Positions 51,639-60,781 of a DNA stretch of 64,000 nucleotides are shown piece by piece. The notes under the pieces were generated by a model, which was not told the origin of the DNA, searched no databases, and worked only from the letters and a program-made list of their open reading frames with translations. Made by a program: the position numbers and the translations under genes. How positions within the stretch are numbered: position 1 is the first letter of the stretch; the number at the start of each line of letters is the position of its first letter. This stretch comes from Ancylobacter polymorphus (lineage in GTDB: Bacteria > Pseudomonadota > Alphaproteobacteria > Rhizobiales > Xanthobacteraceae), in NCBI RefSeq assembly GCF_030813495.1, contig NZ_JAUSUI010000003.1, positions 372,001-436,000 of the forward strand, written 5' to 3'.

Positions 51639-53252
51639 ATGCAGATGGCCTACCCCTCTCCGAAGCTCAACCGGACGTCAGGACGCTGGCGCTTCCGCAA
51701 GGTGGTTCCTGCCGCCATTCGCTCTCGTCTGGGCAAGACCGAGATTGTGCGATGGCTCGGCACCGACCGCGACGAGGCCCGCAGGCGGAACGCTGAACTG
51801 CATGCCGAGTGGGAGGCGCGGTTCGCAGCGCTGGCGAGCGGCATAACCGTTCTCTCCCGCAAGCAGGCGCTGGCGTTGGCCGGGCGGTGGTACGGGTGGT
51901 TCGTCGCGCGGCATGATGATGATGCCGGTACGACACCCGAGGGCTGGCAGCTCTCCCTTGAAGCCCTGCAAGCGCTGGAGGATACGGGCAGCCTGCTGGA
52001 TGAACGTGACATCTCGCCTTTGGACGAGAGGCCGCGCGGGCCGAAGACGACCCAGCGGGTGCATGCCTTCCTGCACGACCGGGGACACCTCGCTCAGTTC
52101 TTCTTGGACGAGGGTGTGACCCTCGCGCCGGCTTCGCTCCCGCTCTTCATGGAGGCGATGGAGGATCAGTTCTATGCCGCTCACCAGCGGCTCATGCAGC
52201 TTGCTAGGGGCGACTACAGCCCCGATGAGCGGCCGGCACGGTTCCCTGTGTGGGAGCCTGCTGCGCCGGCCTCAAAGGCTTCTGGCGCCGCCGCTGCGTC
52301 AGGCGAGAAGCTGACATTGCCGGTGCTCTTCGAGCGGTGGAAGGCCGCTCATCCCGAGATTTCGCCCGGCACGCTGAAGGTCTATGCCCCGTCGATCCGG
52401 GCCTGTGACGCCTTCCTGAGCGGCATGGATGTGCGGTTCATCACAGAGGATGACCTCTGGCGATGGGTGAAGCACCGCCTAGAGGTCGAAGGTGTCTCCG
52501 GGAAAACCATCCGCGACAACAGTTTGACAGCCCTCAAATCGGTCCTCGGCTGGGCCGCGTCCTATGAGGGCGGGCGTGTGCTGACCAGCAACGCCGCTGC
52601 GGCTGTGAAGCCGAAGACGCCCAAGCGGGTGCGCGAACGCCAGCCGAATTTCCGGGCCGATGAGATCAAGGCCGTGCTTGGCGCCGCGCTGGCCGTGCCG
52701 GACGACCCGAAGAACCCGACGCAGGCTTTCACGCGGCGTTGGGTGCCGTGGCTGTGTGCCTATACAGGCGCTCGCGTCCGGGAAATGACGCAGTTACGCG
52801 GTGTGGACGTGCGCCAAGAGGGCGGCGTCTGGGTCCTCGACATCACGCCGGAGGCCGGCACGGTCAAGAGCGGACAAGCCCGGCGCGCCTTCCTGCATGA
52901 GCACCTTGTGGCGCTTGGCTTTCCCGACTTCGTTGCTTCGCGGGGACCGGGGCCGCTCTTCTATGACCCCGAGCGCCGGCAGGCCGATGCCAAGACCTCG
53001 CAGGCGGAGACGCGGGCGCTGCATCTCGCGAAATGGGTGCGCGACACGGCGAAGCTCGATCCGCGCCTTCAGCCGAACCATGCGTGGCGGCACACACTGA
53101 AAACGCGGCTGACCGAGGCGAAGGTTGAGCCGTCCATCCGCGACATTCTGGTCGGGCACACGGTCAAGGGTGTCGCCCGGTCCTATGAGCATGTGAGCCC
53201 CGCCGTGCTGGTGGCGGAGCTGAACAAGGTGCCGCGCTACGAGGTGGATTGA
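51639..53252 (+). CDS. int: tyrosine-type site-specific integrase
   Basis: This integrase of about 537 residues catalyses insertion and excision of the element. The N-terminal part is DUF6538-like (PSPKLNRTSGRWRFRKVVP), the core-binding domain is around 225-325, and the catalytic domain has Arg379 in TGARVREM, His481 and Arg484 in HAWRHTLKT, a His in GHTVKG and the nucleophile Tyr516 in SYEHVSP. All catalytic residues appear intact. ATG 51639 was chosen over GTG 51624. The gene lies directly inside attL and reads into the element. Confidence 0.93.
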   Translation: MQMAYPSPKLNRTSGRWRFRKVVPAAIRSRLGKTEIVRWLGTDRDEARRRNAELHAEWEARFAALASGITVLSRKQALALAGRWYGWFVARHDDDAGTTPEGWQLSLEALQALEDTGSLLDERDISPLDERPRGPKTTQRVHAFLHDRGHLAQFFLDEGVTLAPASLPLFMEAMEDQFYAAHQRLMQLARGDYSPDERPARFPVWEPAAPASKASGAAAASGEKLTLPVLFERWKAAHPEISPGTLKVYAPSIRACDAFLSGMDVRFITEDDLWRWVKHRLEVEGVSGKTIRDNSLTALKSVLGWAASYEGGRVLTSNAAAAVKPKTPKRVRERQPNFRADEIKAVLGAALAVPDDPKNPTQAFTRRWVPWLCAYTGARVREMTQLRGVDVRQEGGVWVLDITPEAGTVKSGQARRAFLHEHLVALGFPDFVASRGPGPLFYDPERRQADAKTSQAETRALHLAKWVRDTAKLDPRLQPNHAWRHTLKTRLTEAKVEPSIRDILVGHTVKGVARSYEHVSPAVLVAELNKVPRYEVD

Positions 53253-53396
53253 CCGGGCCGGTGCCCTCGCGACTAGCAACCACGCATTGGTCCGACGTTG
53301 CGGCCGAAGCGCCTTATCTGGTGGGCTCCTAAGCCTTCCTCTTGTTGACAGCACCGTCTCAATGAAACGGTAGTGAACCGCAAAGCGTTGTAACGG

Positions 53397-54227
53397 CTAG
53401 AACACGCCGTGGTCCTGCGGCGTCAACGGCTCGTCTTCCCAATGCAGGGACAGCTCATCTTCGACCTCGTGCTGGTCCCCGATCATCGTCAGCATGCTCC
53501 GGGCGAGGGTCAATATCTCGTCCCGCACCCAATAATCCGAAGCATCGCCGAACGCCTGCCGCAGTTTGGCGAGGGCGGAACGGGCGGCCTCCAGCTCCTT
53601 TTCATGGTCCTCGCGAGTCGGCGGCGTGCCGCCCTCTCCGACAAACTCCGCCGCTCCACCCATCTTGAGCGCCGTCTTTTTGAAGTCCTTCTGCATCCAC
53701 CGCCACACCGTGGGCTTGGGTATGGCTAGGTCCCGCGCGATGTCGTCATAGGACTTGAGCTGCCCCGCGAGGCTGCTGCCGTCCTTGCCATATCCAGCTC
53801 TGAGGACATGCTGGCGAGTGCGGACATAGGTTCGGAACATCTCCCGACGCTCTCGCGGCTTGAGCGGCAGGCCGTGCTTGGTGTTCGCATCTGCCGCTCG
53901 CCACAGTGCCTGCGAGCGCGGCAACGCCATTGCGACAGCGTTGACGGTCGTGGCGCCCGTCTGCCGGAACGCGCGGCAACGGTGGTGGCCGTCCACGACC
54001 ACCGGCTCTTTGTCGTCACCACAGAAGGCAATCGTGATGGGCGGCAGTTCGGCCCCCGCCTTGATGGCCCCCACCAGCCTGCCGACGTGCCCCGTATCAA
54101 GATCAACACGCACCTGAAACGCTGGGTCACGCCGGATGTCGTCCAGCTTCACGACGAAAGCCTTCGTGGCCTCCCCCTTGGCCTCTACAGCCGCCTTGCG
54201 CAGGGCTTCCAAGCTCGTCACCGTCAC
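53397..54227 (-). CDS. ParB-like nuclease-fold protein with helix-turn-helix
   Basis: This 276-residue protein has a ParB/Srx-type domain at about 22-105, with the nucleotide-binding box VVVDGHHRCRAFRQTG at 76-91 as in ParB, and a helix-turn-helix SYDDIARDLAIPKPTVWRW near 159-177. A helical, acidic C-terminus follows. It could be a CTPase-type DNA clamp, a partition protein or a regulator of the element. There is no ParA partner nearby. GTG 54227 has GGAGG seven bases upstream and overlaps the previous gene's stop by four bases (GTGA), so the two are translationally coupled. Confidence 0.75.
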   Translation of the reverse strand: MTVTSLEALRKAAVEAKGEATKAFVVKLDDIRRDPAFQVRVDLDTGHVGRLVGAIKAGAELPPITIAFCGDDKEPVVVDGHHRCRAFRQTGATTVNAVAMALPRSQALWRAADANTKHGLPLKPRERREMFRTYVRTRQHVLRAGYGKDGSSLAGQLKSYDDIARDLAIPKPTVWRWMQKDFKKTALKMGGAAEFVGEGGTPPTREDHEKELEAARSALAKLRQAFGDASDYWVRDEILTLARSMLTMIGDQHEVEDELSLHWEDEPLTPQDHGVF

Positions 54228-54883
54228 GTCAAATCCTCCAGCGCGTTCCGGAAGGCGTCGCGCTTGGCGGCGGCCTCCTCTTGCTCGCGTCGTTCCAGTT
54301 CGGCCAAGCGTAGCCCCACCACACCCAGCGTCTCGACCAGCCATTGCGCGAAGATGGCGGACACGGCGGGGGGAACGTCGCGATAGACGCGCTTCGTCCG
54401 GCCGCTCGCATGATCGAACCAGACGCCCGCATTGACCTCCGAGAGGCCCCGCACCCGGCGCACGAGCTGGGCATTGAAGGCGGCATCGGTGCGGAATTTG
54501 CGGGGGTCGGCGTCGCGCATGAGGTAGAGCGCCGCCACGGTCTCCATCACCGCCCGCGCCTCGATATCGACCAGCCGCAGCACCTCGCCGGCCGCCCGCA
54601 ACTCGAAGCGGTTCACCGCCCGGCCGCCCTGAAAGGCCGCGAGAATGCGCTGTGCGTGCTCCACGGTGGCGCGCCATCGGTCATCGCACTGCGACCAGAG
54701 CGGGCTCCCGGTGTTCTTAGCGATGCGGGCGCGCACGCGGTCTACATAGGGCGCCAGCGCGGCCTTGGTGATGCCGAGCTGGGCAACGTCGCCGTGGCGG
54801 CGGACGCGGGACTTGTGAGTGGTGCAATAATGCCCGAAGCGGGTCGCCTCAGCGCCGCATCCGGGGACGCGACAGAGAGCCAT
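54224..54883 (-). CDS. hypothetical protein with N-terminal zinc-binding motif
   Basis: This 219-residue protein has no assigned function. Residues 4-23 show C-X4-C-X10-C-X2-H (Cys4, Cys9, Cys20, His23 in the segment starting CRVPGC), a small zinc-binding pattern common in phage and plasmid proteins. The rest is mostly alpha-helical and charged, with a C-terminal coiled-coil-like end (LRLAELERREQEEAAAKRD). Coupling with the ParB-like gene suggests a joint job. The frame and codon use fit the neighbouring genes. Confidence 0.7.
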   Translation of the reverse strand: MALCRVPGCGAEATRFGHYCTTHKSRVRRHGDVAQLGITKAALAPYVDRVRARIAKNTGSPLWSQCDDRWRATVEHAQRILAAFQGGRAVNRFELRAAGEVLRLVDIEARAVMETVAALYLMRDADPRKFRTDAAFNAQLVRRVRGLSEVNAGVWFDHASGRTKRVYRDVPPAVSAIFAQWLVETLGVVGLRLAELERREQEEAAAKRDAFRNALEDLT

Positions 54884-54978
54884 GCGAAACCCGAGAAATC
54901 TGCGTCCGTCCCCGGACAGACAGACGCGAATTAATTCACGCGGACGGAGGTGGCAACCCCGTCACGGCCTGCCCCGCC

Positions 54979-57900
54979 TCACGCCACGCGGCGGAACATG
55001 AAGCTGCGGCCGTCCGGGGTGCTGGCAAAGCCCATGCGGACCAGCGAGGCCAGGGTGGCCTGTATCGGCGGCTCGACACGCTTGCCCTGCCGGAAGCTGG
55101 CGGCGATGGCGGCGGCGTCCACCGTGCCGGAAGCGTTGGCGAGCGCGGCCATGATGGCGGCGGTGCGCTCCACCTCGCCGGCCGGGAATTGCGGCTTCTG
55201 CTCCTTGGCGGCGTCCACCACCAGCGCCATGCTGTCCTGCGCCTCTTCCGGCTGCACGGCGGTGGCGATGCCGGCGCGGGCCTTCTGGTAGTCCGGCCGC
55301 AGCCAGCGGATCAGGCCCCGCGCTTCCTCCTTGGCGCGCTCCTTGTTGAGCGCCACGAGGCGGGCGATGATGTCCTCGTCCGAGAGGTCGCGCGGCCAGC
55401 CATAGGCGTCGAACACCAGCGCGTCGAGCCTGTCGTGCAACTCCTTCAGGATCAGCACCAGCCCCTCGTCGCGGATGCGGGTGTCGTCCGCGTCCAGCGG
55501 CTCACCGGCGCGCAGCTTTTCCAGCACGTTGTACATCTGAGTGAGGGTCAGGCGCGGATGCTCCGCCTGCCGGGCCTTGCGGAAGGCGTCCAGCTCCTCG
55601 GCAACGGCGCGGATTTGCGCCTTCAGCGCCTCGGAGGCGTCCGGGAAGGGGAAGGGGTCGAACGTCCTCGACTTCGAGTAGACAGAATCGTTTCCGATGC
55701 CAAGCCAGCCGCCCACTCGGGTGGCCCAGCAAACATGGAGGCGAGAAGAGAGAATACCCATTACCGCAAAATCATCAGAAGCGACGAGAACGACCTTATC
55801 GTCGCATATCACCGAAGGCTCAACCGACTGAAAGACGCGGTGCCTTGCCGTATCTACGGTAGCAAAATAGCACCGCAATCCTTCGAGGGCCGGTCGCATT
55901 TCCTGTCTGGGCTCGCCGAAGATCCACCAGTTATCCCGATAAGCGGCTCGGTTATTGACGTCCCGTCCATTTGGTCGGCCGTCAGGCCCGACAGACTGCT
56001 TAACCGTTGCCACCACATGCTGGTAAACCTCGGGGAAGCGTCGCCTGACGTCCTCAGCCTTGAGACCAAAGAGATCAATTACAAGAAGGCCGCGCGGCGT
56101 GCCAATTAGGTCTCGCCCGTTCCGGTAGGGTCGTATGTAGTGATCAAGCTGATCGCGGCTTCCGTAGCCAAGCAATTCGGCTTGTTGAGGGTGAACTATG
56201 AACCCAGAGCCGTGCAGCTTAACGCCGTCATGGCAAATTGACCTATTGGCCTGAAGCTTTTCAAGGCTCGTAACGTCTATGCCAGCCGACAAATCCGGAT
56301 TGATCACCCCGGATACGCTGCCATAGACGATTAGGGGAGTGTCCGTGTCCAGCCGTTGCTCGCTGATGACGTCATTCAGTAGGCCGTCATGCTTCCCGGC
56401 CGCCGCCACGGTCATGGCGATGCGCACGGCCGCCGCGTCCCGCGTCGCCTTGGTCCATGGGTGGTCCGGTATCGCCATCAGCAGGGAAATCGGCTTCTTC
56501 GCCTTCATCCGTGCCGCCATGACGCGGCGGGAAAATTCCTGCGTGATCGAGTTGGTGGTGACGAAGCCGAAGCGCCGCAGCTTCGTGCCGCGCCGGGTCA
56601 GCAGGTCCGCCGCGCGGTCCCACCAGTACATGACGAAATCGGCGCTCTCGTTCATGTGCGGGTGTGCCGCCCACAGCGCCTTGGCATAGCCGTCCCCCAA
56701 TCGGCCACGAATAAGAGAGCCGCCGATGAAGGGCGGGTTGCCGACAATGTATTCCGCTTCCGGCCATGGCGGCAGGCGCGGGTTGCGGAAGGTGAACACC
56801 GGCACGCGGCGCCCCTCCGCATCCGTTTGCATGACAGGCTGGCCGGAGGCGTCCCGCGCCGGCTCGCTGCCATCGTGCAGCAGCACCGCGTCCATCGCCT
56901 TGATGGTCTTGAAGTCGCGCAGAATGGGCTCGGTCGGCTGGCCGCCCTGCGTGCGGAAAAACCATTGCAGGAAGCCGATCCACACCACCAGTTCGGCAAT
57001 CGCGGCGGCATGCGGGTTCAGCTCCATACCGAGGAACTGGTGCGGGTCGATGGTGTGGCGGTCCAGCCCCAGCGTTTCCTGCCCGCCAAGGTCCGCCACC
57101 GCTTCCAGAACCTCGCCCTCCAGCCGCTTCATCAGCTCCAGGGCGACATAGAGGAAGTTGCCGGTGCCGCAGGCGGGGTCCAGCACGCGCACGCCGCAGA
57201 GCTGCGCATGGAATTTCATGACCTCCGCCAAGGCCGCGCCTTGGTTGCCCTCGCTGCTCAGCCGTTCAGCCGTGGCGCGCACGAGGTCCCATTCCGCCCG
57301 CAGCGGCTCGATGATGGTGGCGACCACCAGCCGCTCGACATAAGCGCGCGGGGTGTAGTGCGCCCCCAGCTTGCGGCGCTCCACCGGGTCCAGCGCCTGC
57401 TCCAGCAGCGTGCCGAAGATGGCAGGTTCCACCTCGCGCCAGTTCGCCTTGGCGGCCTCGAACAACTCGCCAATCTCCTCGCGCGGCAGCGGCAGCACCG
57501 TGCGGTCCTTGAACAGATAGCCGTTGAAGCGCTTCACCTTGGCCTCGATGGCGAAAGCGAAGGTGCCGGCGTCCATCGCCTCCCAGAGCTGGCCGACCAG
57601 TTCCGGGAACAGCTCCGGGGTCGCGCGGCAGCGGTCCAGCACGCGCTTGAAGCTCTCCTTCGGGATAAGCTCCACGTCCTCGGCGAACATCGTGAAGAGG
57701 CAGCGCATGAGGAAGGAGGCGATGGCCTCGCGCTTGTAGCGCGGCGTGCCGTCCGCCCCGCGCTGCTCCTCAAGGAACTTCGACACCTTGGCGAGGCGCT
57801 CGGCGATGTCGCGCGTGACCTTGGCAGCGCGCTTGGTCGGGTCGAGGCTGTGCGGGTCGGTCCAGACCTTTTTCAGCCGCTCGCGCACCTCCTCCGAGCG

Positions 57901-58455
57901 GAGGTCTTGCAGGAAGATGCGGAACCCCTGCCGATCCGGGAACTGCGCATAGTTCTTCCCCTGCCCGGAGAAGTCCGCGTACAGTTCGAAGCAGTTGCCG
58001 ACATCGCAGACGATGAGGAAGGGCGGCCAGCCCTCGGCAGGCGGCAGCGCCTTGGCGTAGTCCTCCGCCTGACGGCGGGCGTTCATCATCAGCACGTCCC
58101 AGCGGCGGCTTACGCGGCGCCCCTGCGGCGGCTCCTCTAGCGGGAACAAGGCGGGTTGATCGGCGCCGGGCGCGGCTTTCGGCCCCTCGCCCTGCCGGCT
58201 CTGCTTGGCCTCCAGCACGAAGCAGCCGCGCTTGTAGAGGTCGATGCGGCCTTTCGCGGTGGACCCGTCCGGCTCGCGGAAGGTCACGGCCCGCTCGAAC
58301 ACATAGGCGTTCAGCTCTGTGGCGTGCGCGGCCGGGTCCGGCGACTCCACGCCGATCAGCCGGCAGAACTCGGTGAGGAACAGAGCGTAGTTGGCGCGCT
58401 CCTGCCCGCCTTCGCGGCCTGTCCAACGGGAAATGAAGCGCTCGACGTCGGTCAT
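54979..58455 (-). CDS. MmeI-like type IIG/IIL restriction-modification enzyme
   Basis: This 1158-residue single-chain enzyme has an N-terminal PD-(D/E)XK-like nuclease motif (Asp72, Glu82, Lys84 in GRIDLY and FVLEAKQ), a helical connector, and an N6-adenine methyltransferase domain with motif I DPACGTGNF at 426-434 and motif IV NPPF at 573-576. FGTLLEQALDPVERRKLGAHYT, RFGFVTTNSITQE and the target-recognition part ILSSRLHVCWATRVGG closely resemble MmeI-type proteins. It would methylate its own DNA and cut unmodified invading DNA. A methylase-only role, as in DISARM-type systems, is an alternative. The gene is the second in the minus-strand unit. Confidence 0.83.
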   Translation of the reverse strand: MTDVERFISRWTGREGGQERANYALFLTEFCRLIGVESPDPAAHATELNAYVFERAVTFREPDGSTAKGRIDLYKRGCFVLEAKQSRQGEGPKAAPGADQPALFPLEEPPQGRRVSRRWDVLMMNARRQAEDYAKALPPAEGWPPFLIVCDVGNCFELYADFSGQGKNYAQFPDRQGFRIFLQDLRSEEVRERLKKVWTDPHSLDPTKRAAKVTRDIAERLAKVSKFLEEQRGADGTPRYKREAIASFLMRCLFTMFAEDVELIPKESFKRVLDRCRATPELFPELVGQLWEAMDAGTFAFAIEAKVKRFNGYLFKDRTVLPLPREEIGELFEAAKANWREVEPAIFGTLLEQALDPVERRKLGAHYTPRAYVERLVVATIIEPLRAEWDLVRATAERLSSEGNQGAALAEVMKFHAQLCGVRVLDPACGTGNFLYVALELMKRLEGEVLEAVADLGGQETLGLDRHTIDPHQFLGMELNPHAAAIAELVVWIGFLQWFFRTQGGQPTEPILRDFKTIKAMDAVLLHDGSEPARDASGQPVMQTDAEGRRVPVFTFRNPRLPPWPEAEYIVGNPPFIGGSLIRGRLGDGYAKALWAAHPHMNESADFVMYWWDRAADLLTRRGTKLRRFGFVTTNSITQEFSRRVMAARMKAKKPISLLMAIPDHPWTKATRDAAAVRIAMTVAAAGKHDGLLNDVISEQRLDTDTPLIVYGSVSGVINPDLSAGIDVTSLEKLQANRSICHDGVKLHGSGFIVHPQQAELLGYGSRDQLDHYIRPYRNGRDLIGTPRGLLVIDLFGLKAEDVRRRFPEVYQHVVATVKQSVGPDGRPNGRDVNNRAAYRDNWWIFGEPRQEMRPALEGLRCYFATVDTARHRVFQSVEPSVICDDKVVLVASDDFAVMGILSSRLHVCWATRVGGWLGIGNDSVYSKSRTFDPFPFPDASEALKAQIRAVAEELDAFRKARQAEHPRLTLTQMYNVLEKLRAGEPLDADDTRIRDEGLVLILKELHDRLDALVFDAYGWPRDLSDEDIIARLVALNKERAKEEARGLIRWLRPDYQKARAGIATAVQPEEAQDSMALVVDAAKEQKPQFPAGEVERTAAIMAALANASGTVDAAAIAASFRQGKRVEPPIQATLASLVRMGFASTPDGRSFMFRRVA

Positions 58456-58499
58456 GCCCGCCCAAGTGACACGAGGTGAGGCGCGAGGCTAGCCTTCCC

Positions 58500-59261
58500 T
58501 TACGCGCCCGGCAATGCGGTATTGGAGGCGGTCCCCGATGCTGTCTCCAGCGCCCGGTAGACGCTCGCCCGGCCGATGCCCAGCGCCTTGGCAATCTCGG
58601 TCACGGTCTTGCCCTCGCCATGCAGCCGCCGCGCGTCGTCCGCCTTGAGCCGCGCCGATGGCTTGCGGCCGGTGTAGCGGCCTTCGGCCTTGGCCTTGGC
58701 GATGCCCTCCTTCTGGCGCTCCAGCATCATCTCGCGCTCGAACTGCGCAAAGCCCGCGAAAATGTTGAGGATCAACCGCCCGGTGGCGCTGCGTGTGTCC
58801 ACCATCTCGCCCCCGAGATTCAGCACCCGCAAGCTGACGCCCTTCATGTCGAGGTCACGGACGATATCCCACAGGTGGATGGTGGAGCGTGCCAGCCGGT
58901 CAATCTTGGTGACGACCAGCGTGTCGCCCTCGCGCACGAAGTCCATCGCCCGCGCCAGCTCCGCCCGGTTGCCCACCGAAGACGCCTGCTCGCTGAACAC
59001 CCGCCCGCACCCGGCCGCGCCAAGGTCCCGCTGCTGCGCCTCCAGCCCGGCCGCCTGCTCCGCCGTGGAGGTGCGGGCATAGCCGACCAGAAGCGGCGCC
59101 GGGGGCGGCATGGGCGTGCCATTGGGCGGGCGCTGCGGTGGTTCTTCGCCCGGCCGCATACCGGCATGCACCGCCGCTTCGCGCTCCAGCCGCTCCCGCT
59201 GGCGTTCGAGCTTCTGCTGCTGCCTTAGCAGCCGTTCAAGCGGATCGGTGATGCGTGCCAT
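58500..59261 (-). CDS. serine recombinase (resolvase/invertase family)
   Basis: This 253-residue recombinase has the catalytic Ser65 in VGYARTSTAEQ and the usual VTKIDRLARS and EREMMLERQKEGIAKAKAEG, with a C-terminal helix-turn-helix (KTVTEIAKALGIGRASVYRAL). It carries an unusual N-terminal extension of about 55 charged and proline-rich residues (LERLLRQQQKLERQRERLER, coiled-coil-like). It may resolve the element or invert DNA; no inverted repeats flanking a segment are obvious. It lies 44 bases upstream of the MmeI-like gene. Confidence 0.88.
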   Translation of the reverse strand: MARITDPLERLLRQQQKLERQRERLEREAAVHAGMRPGEEPPQRPPNGTPMPPPAPLLVGYARTSTAEQAAGLEAQQRDLGAAGCGRVFSEQASSVGNRAELARAMDFVREGDTLVVTKIDRLARSTIHLWDIVRDLDMKGVSLRVLNLGGEMVDTRSATGRLILNIFAGFAQFEREMMLERQKEGIAKAKAEGRYTGRKPSARLKADDARRLHGEGKTVTEIAKALGIGRASVYRALETASGTASNTALPGA

Positions 59262-59551
59262 GCCCGGCCCTCGTGTCCAAAAGGTCTAGGCATGAGAGTC
59301 GAGTGCGTCCAAAATGTCAACACCCATCCTATTGGGCGCGCTTGGGCACGGAAGCGGACGTGTCCGGATGGGCAAGGTCTATTGGACGGATGCGGGGTGT
59401 CACCGCCGCCGACTCATTGGTCTGTTGCGGTAGTTTTGGCTAGAATGAATGAGAGGGATGGGCCCGGGAGGGGGATAGCGCGCGGAACGCTGTTCCAAGA
59501 TGCTCTGACGAATTTCTGTGAAAAATTGCTGCGGGATGCTGAAGGGCGACA

Positions 59552-60661
59552 ATGAACGGGCAATGGCTTGGCACCTATGAGGGGACCAACACGGGCTCCG
59601 CAATTCTCGAACTGGACGATATGGGAGACCGCTACGCCGGTGCTCTATATGCCTATGACGCAAGGCCCGGCCTTCCGAGTTCGGTGGTCTGGTTTGAGAC
59701 CCCGGGCAAAAGCGATCAGTTTGAGCTTGATGCTCACGTCGCACCCCTTCACCCCGGCACGGGCGAGCCCGTCTCGCGGGAATTCATCAAGGAAATTTAC
59801 CCCGATGCAACGATGCCAGAGCGCATCCGTCTGAGTTGCTCAGTCGTCGGCGACGTACTCCATATCAGTTGGACAACCCCGTTGGGCACCGAGGGCACAG
59901 CCCAGCTGACAAAACCCGATGCGTCACGCCCTTCAGACTATGAGCCGATCGATATAAAGGACTGGAATTCTTTCAAAGCCTTTGCCACAGCTCAAGAACC
60001 ATACCGATACATATATCGCGGACAAGAAAGCAATGAATGGCGACTTAGGACGCACTTTCATAGAACTGGTCGAGCTTATATCGTTCGTTTCATCAATCAA
60101 GACATACCAGCTCTGCATAAAAATCTAACCAATCTGACACGGCATTTCTTCCGGCTAGAGAGCAACATCGAGAACGCAGCGTTTTATTCGCTAGTTCAAC
60201 ACCATGGCTATCCGACCCCCTTGTTGGATTGGACGCACTCGCCGTTCGTGGCGGCGTATTTTGCATACAAGGGGCTCCGAAAGGACAAGATCAACCCGAC
60301 CAAGAAGGTCCGAATTTTTGTGTTTGACAGCACAGCGTGGCGCAATGATCGGCGGCAATTCACGAAGATCAGCCCTGCGCCGGAGCACTTCTCCCTGTTG
60401 GATCCCATCGCTCTAAACAACCCGAGGATGGTGCCGCAGCAGGCTCTATCGAGCGTCACTAATTTGGACGATGTGGAAGGCTACATCCGGAGGCGGGAAA
60501 GCGAGGCGCAGAAGACATATCTTCGCGTGATTGATCTTCCATCGATTGAACGCAAAGAGGCGATGCAGCAGCTGAGCATCATGGGCATCACGGCTGGTTC
60601 GCTCTTTCCGGGCATAGACGGCGCCTGCGAGCAGTTGCGAGAACGGTTCTTCGACTTGTGA
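59552..60661 (+). CDS. FRG-domain protein, function unknown
   Basis: This 369-residue protein has a unique N-terminal beta-rich domain (about 1-125, with GQWLGTYEGTNTGSAILELDD) and an FRG domain (about 135-330) with the motif IYRGQESNEWRLRTHFHR near 154 and QHHGYPTPLLDWTHSPFVAAYFA near 216. FRG proteins occur in phage and defence contexts; a biochemical role is not established for this group. It is the only plus-strand cargo gene, preceded by GAAGGG, and its sequence is visibly more AT-rich than its neighbours, which suggests a separate origin within the element. Confidence 0.75.
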   Translation: MNGQWLGTYEGTNTGSAILELDDMGDRYAGALYAYDARPGLPSSVVWFETPGKSDQFELDAHVAPLHPGTGEPVSREFIKEIYPDATMPERIRLSCSVVGDVLHISWTTPLGTEGTAQLTKPDASRPSDYEPIDIKDWNSFKAFATAQEPYRYIYRGQESNEWRLRTHFHRTGRAYIVRFINQDIPALHKNLTNLTRHFFRLESNIENAAFYSLVQHHGYPTPLLDWTHSPFVAAYFAYKGLRKDKINPTKKVRIFVFDSTAWRNDRRQFTKISPAPEHFSLLDPIALNNPRMVPQQALSSVTNLDDVEGYIRRRESEAQKTYLRVIDLPSIERKEAMQQLSIMGITAGSLFPGIDGACEQLRERFFDL

Positions 60662-60781
60662 CCGGTGCTCTGCGCCAAGTCGCGGGCACCTTGACGAAAA
60701 CCCATTTCTCTGGTCCAGTGCAACGCATCGACGGCTGAAAATATCCAGCCAGATCAATAACCTACGGCTCCGTTCCGGAAG

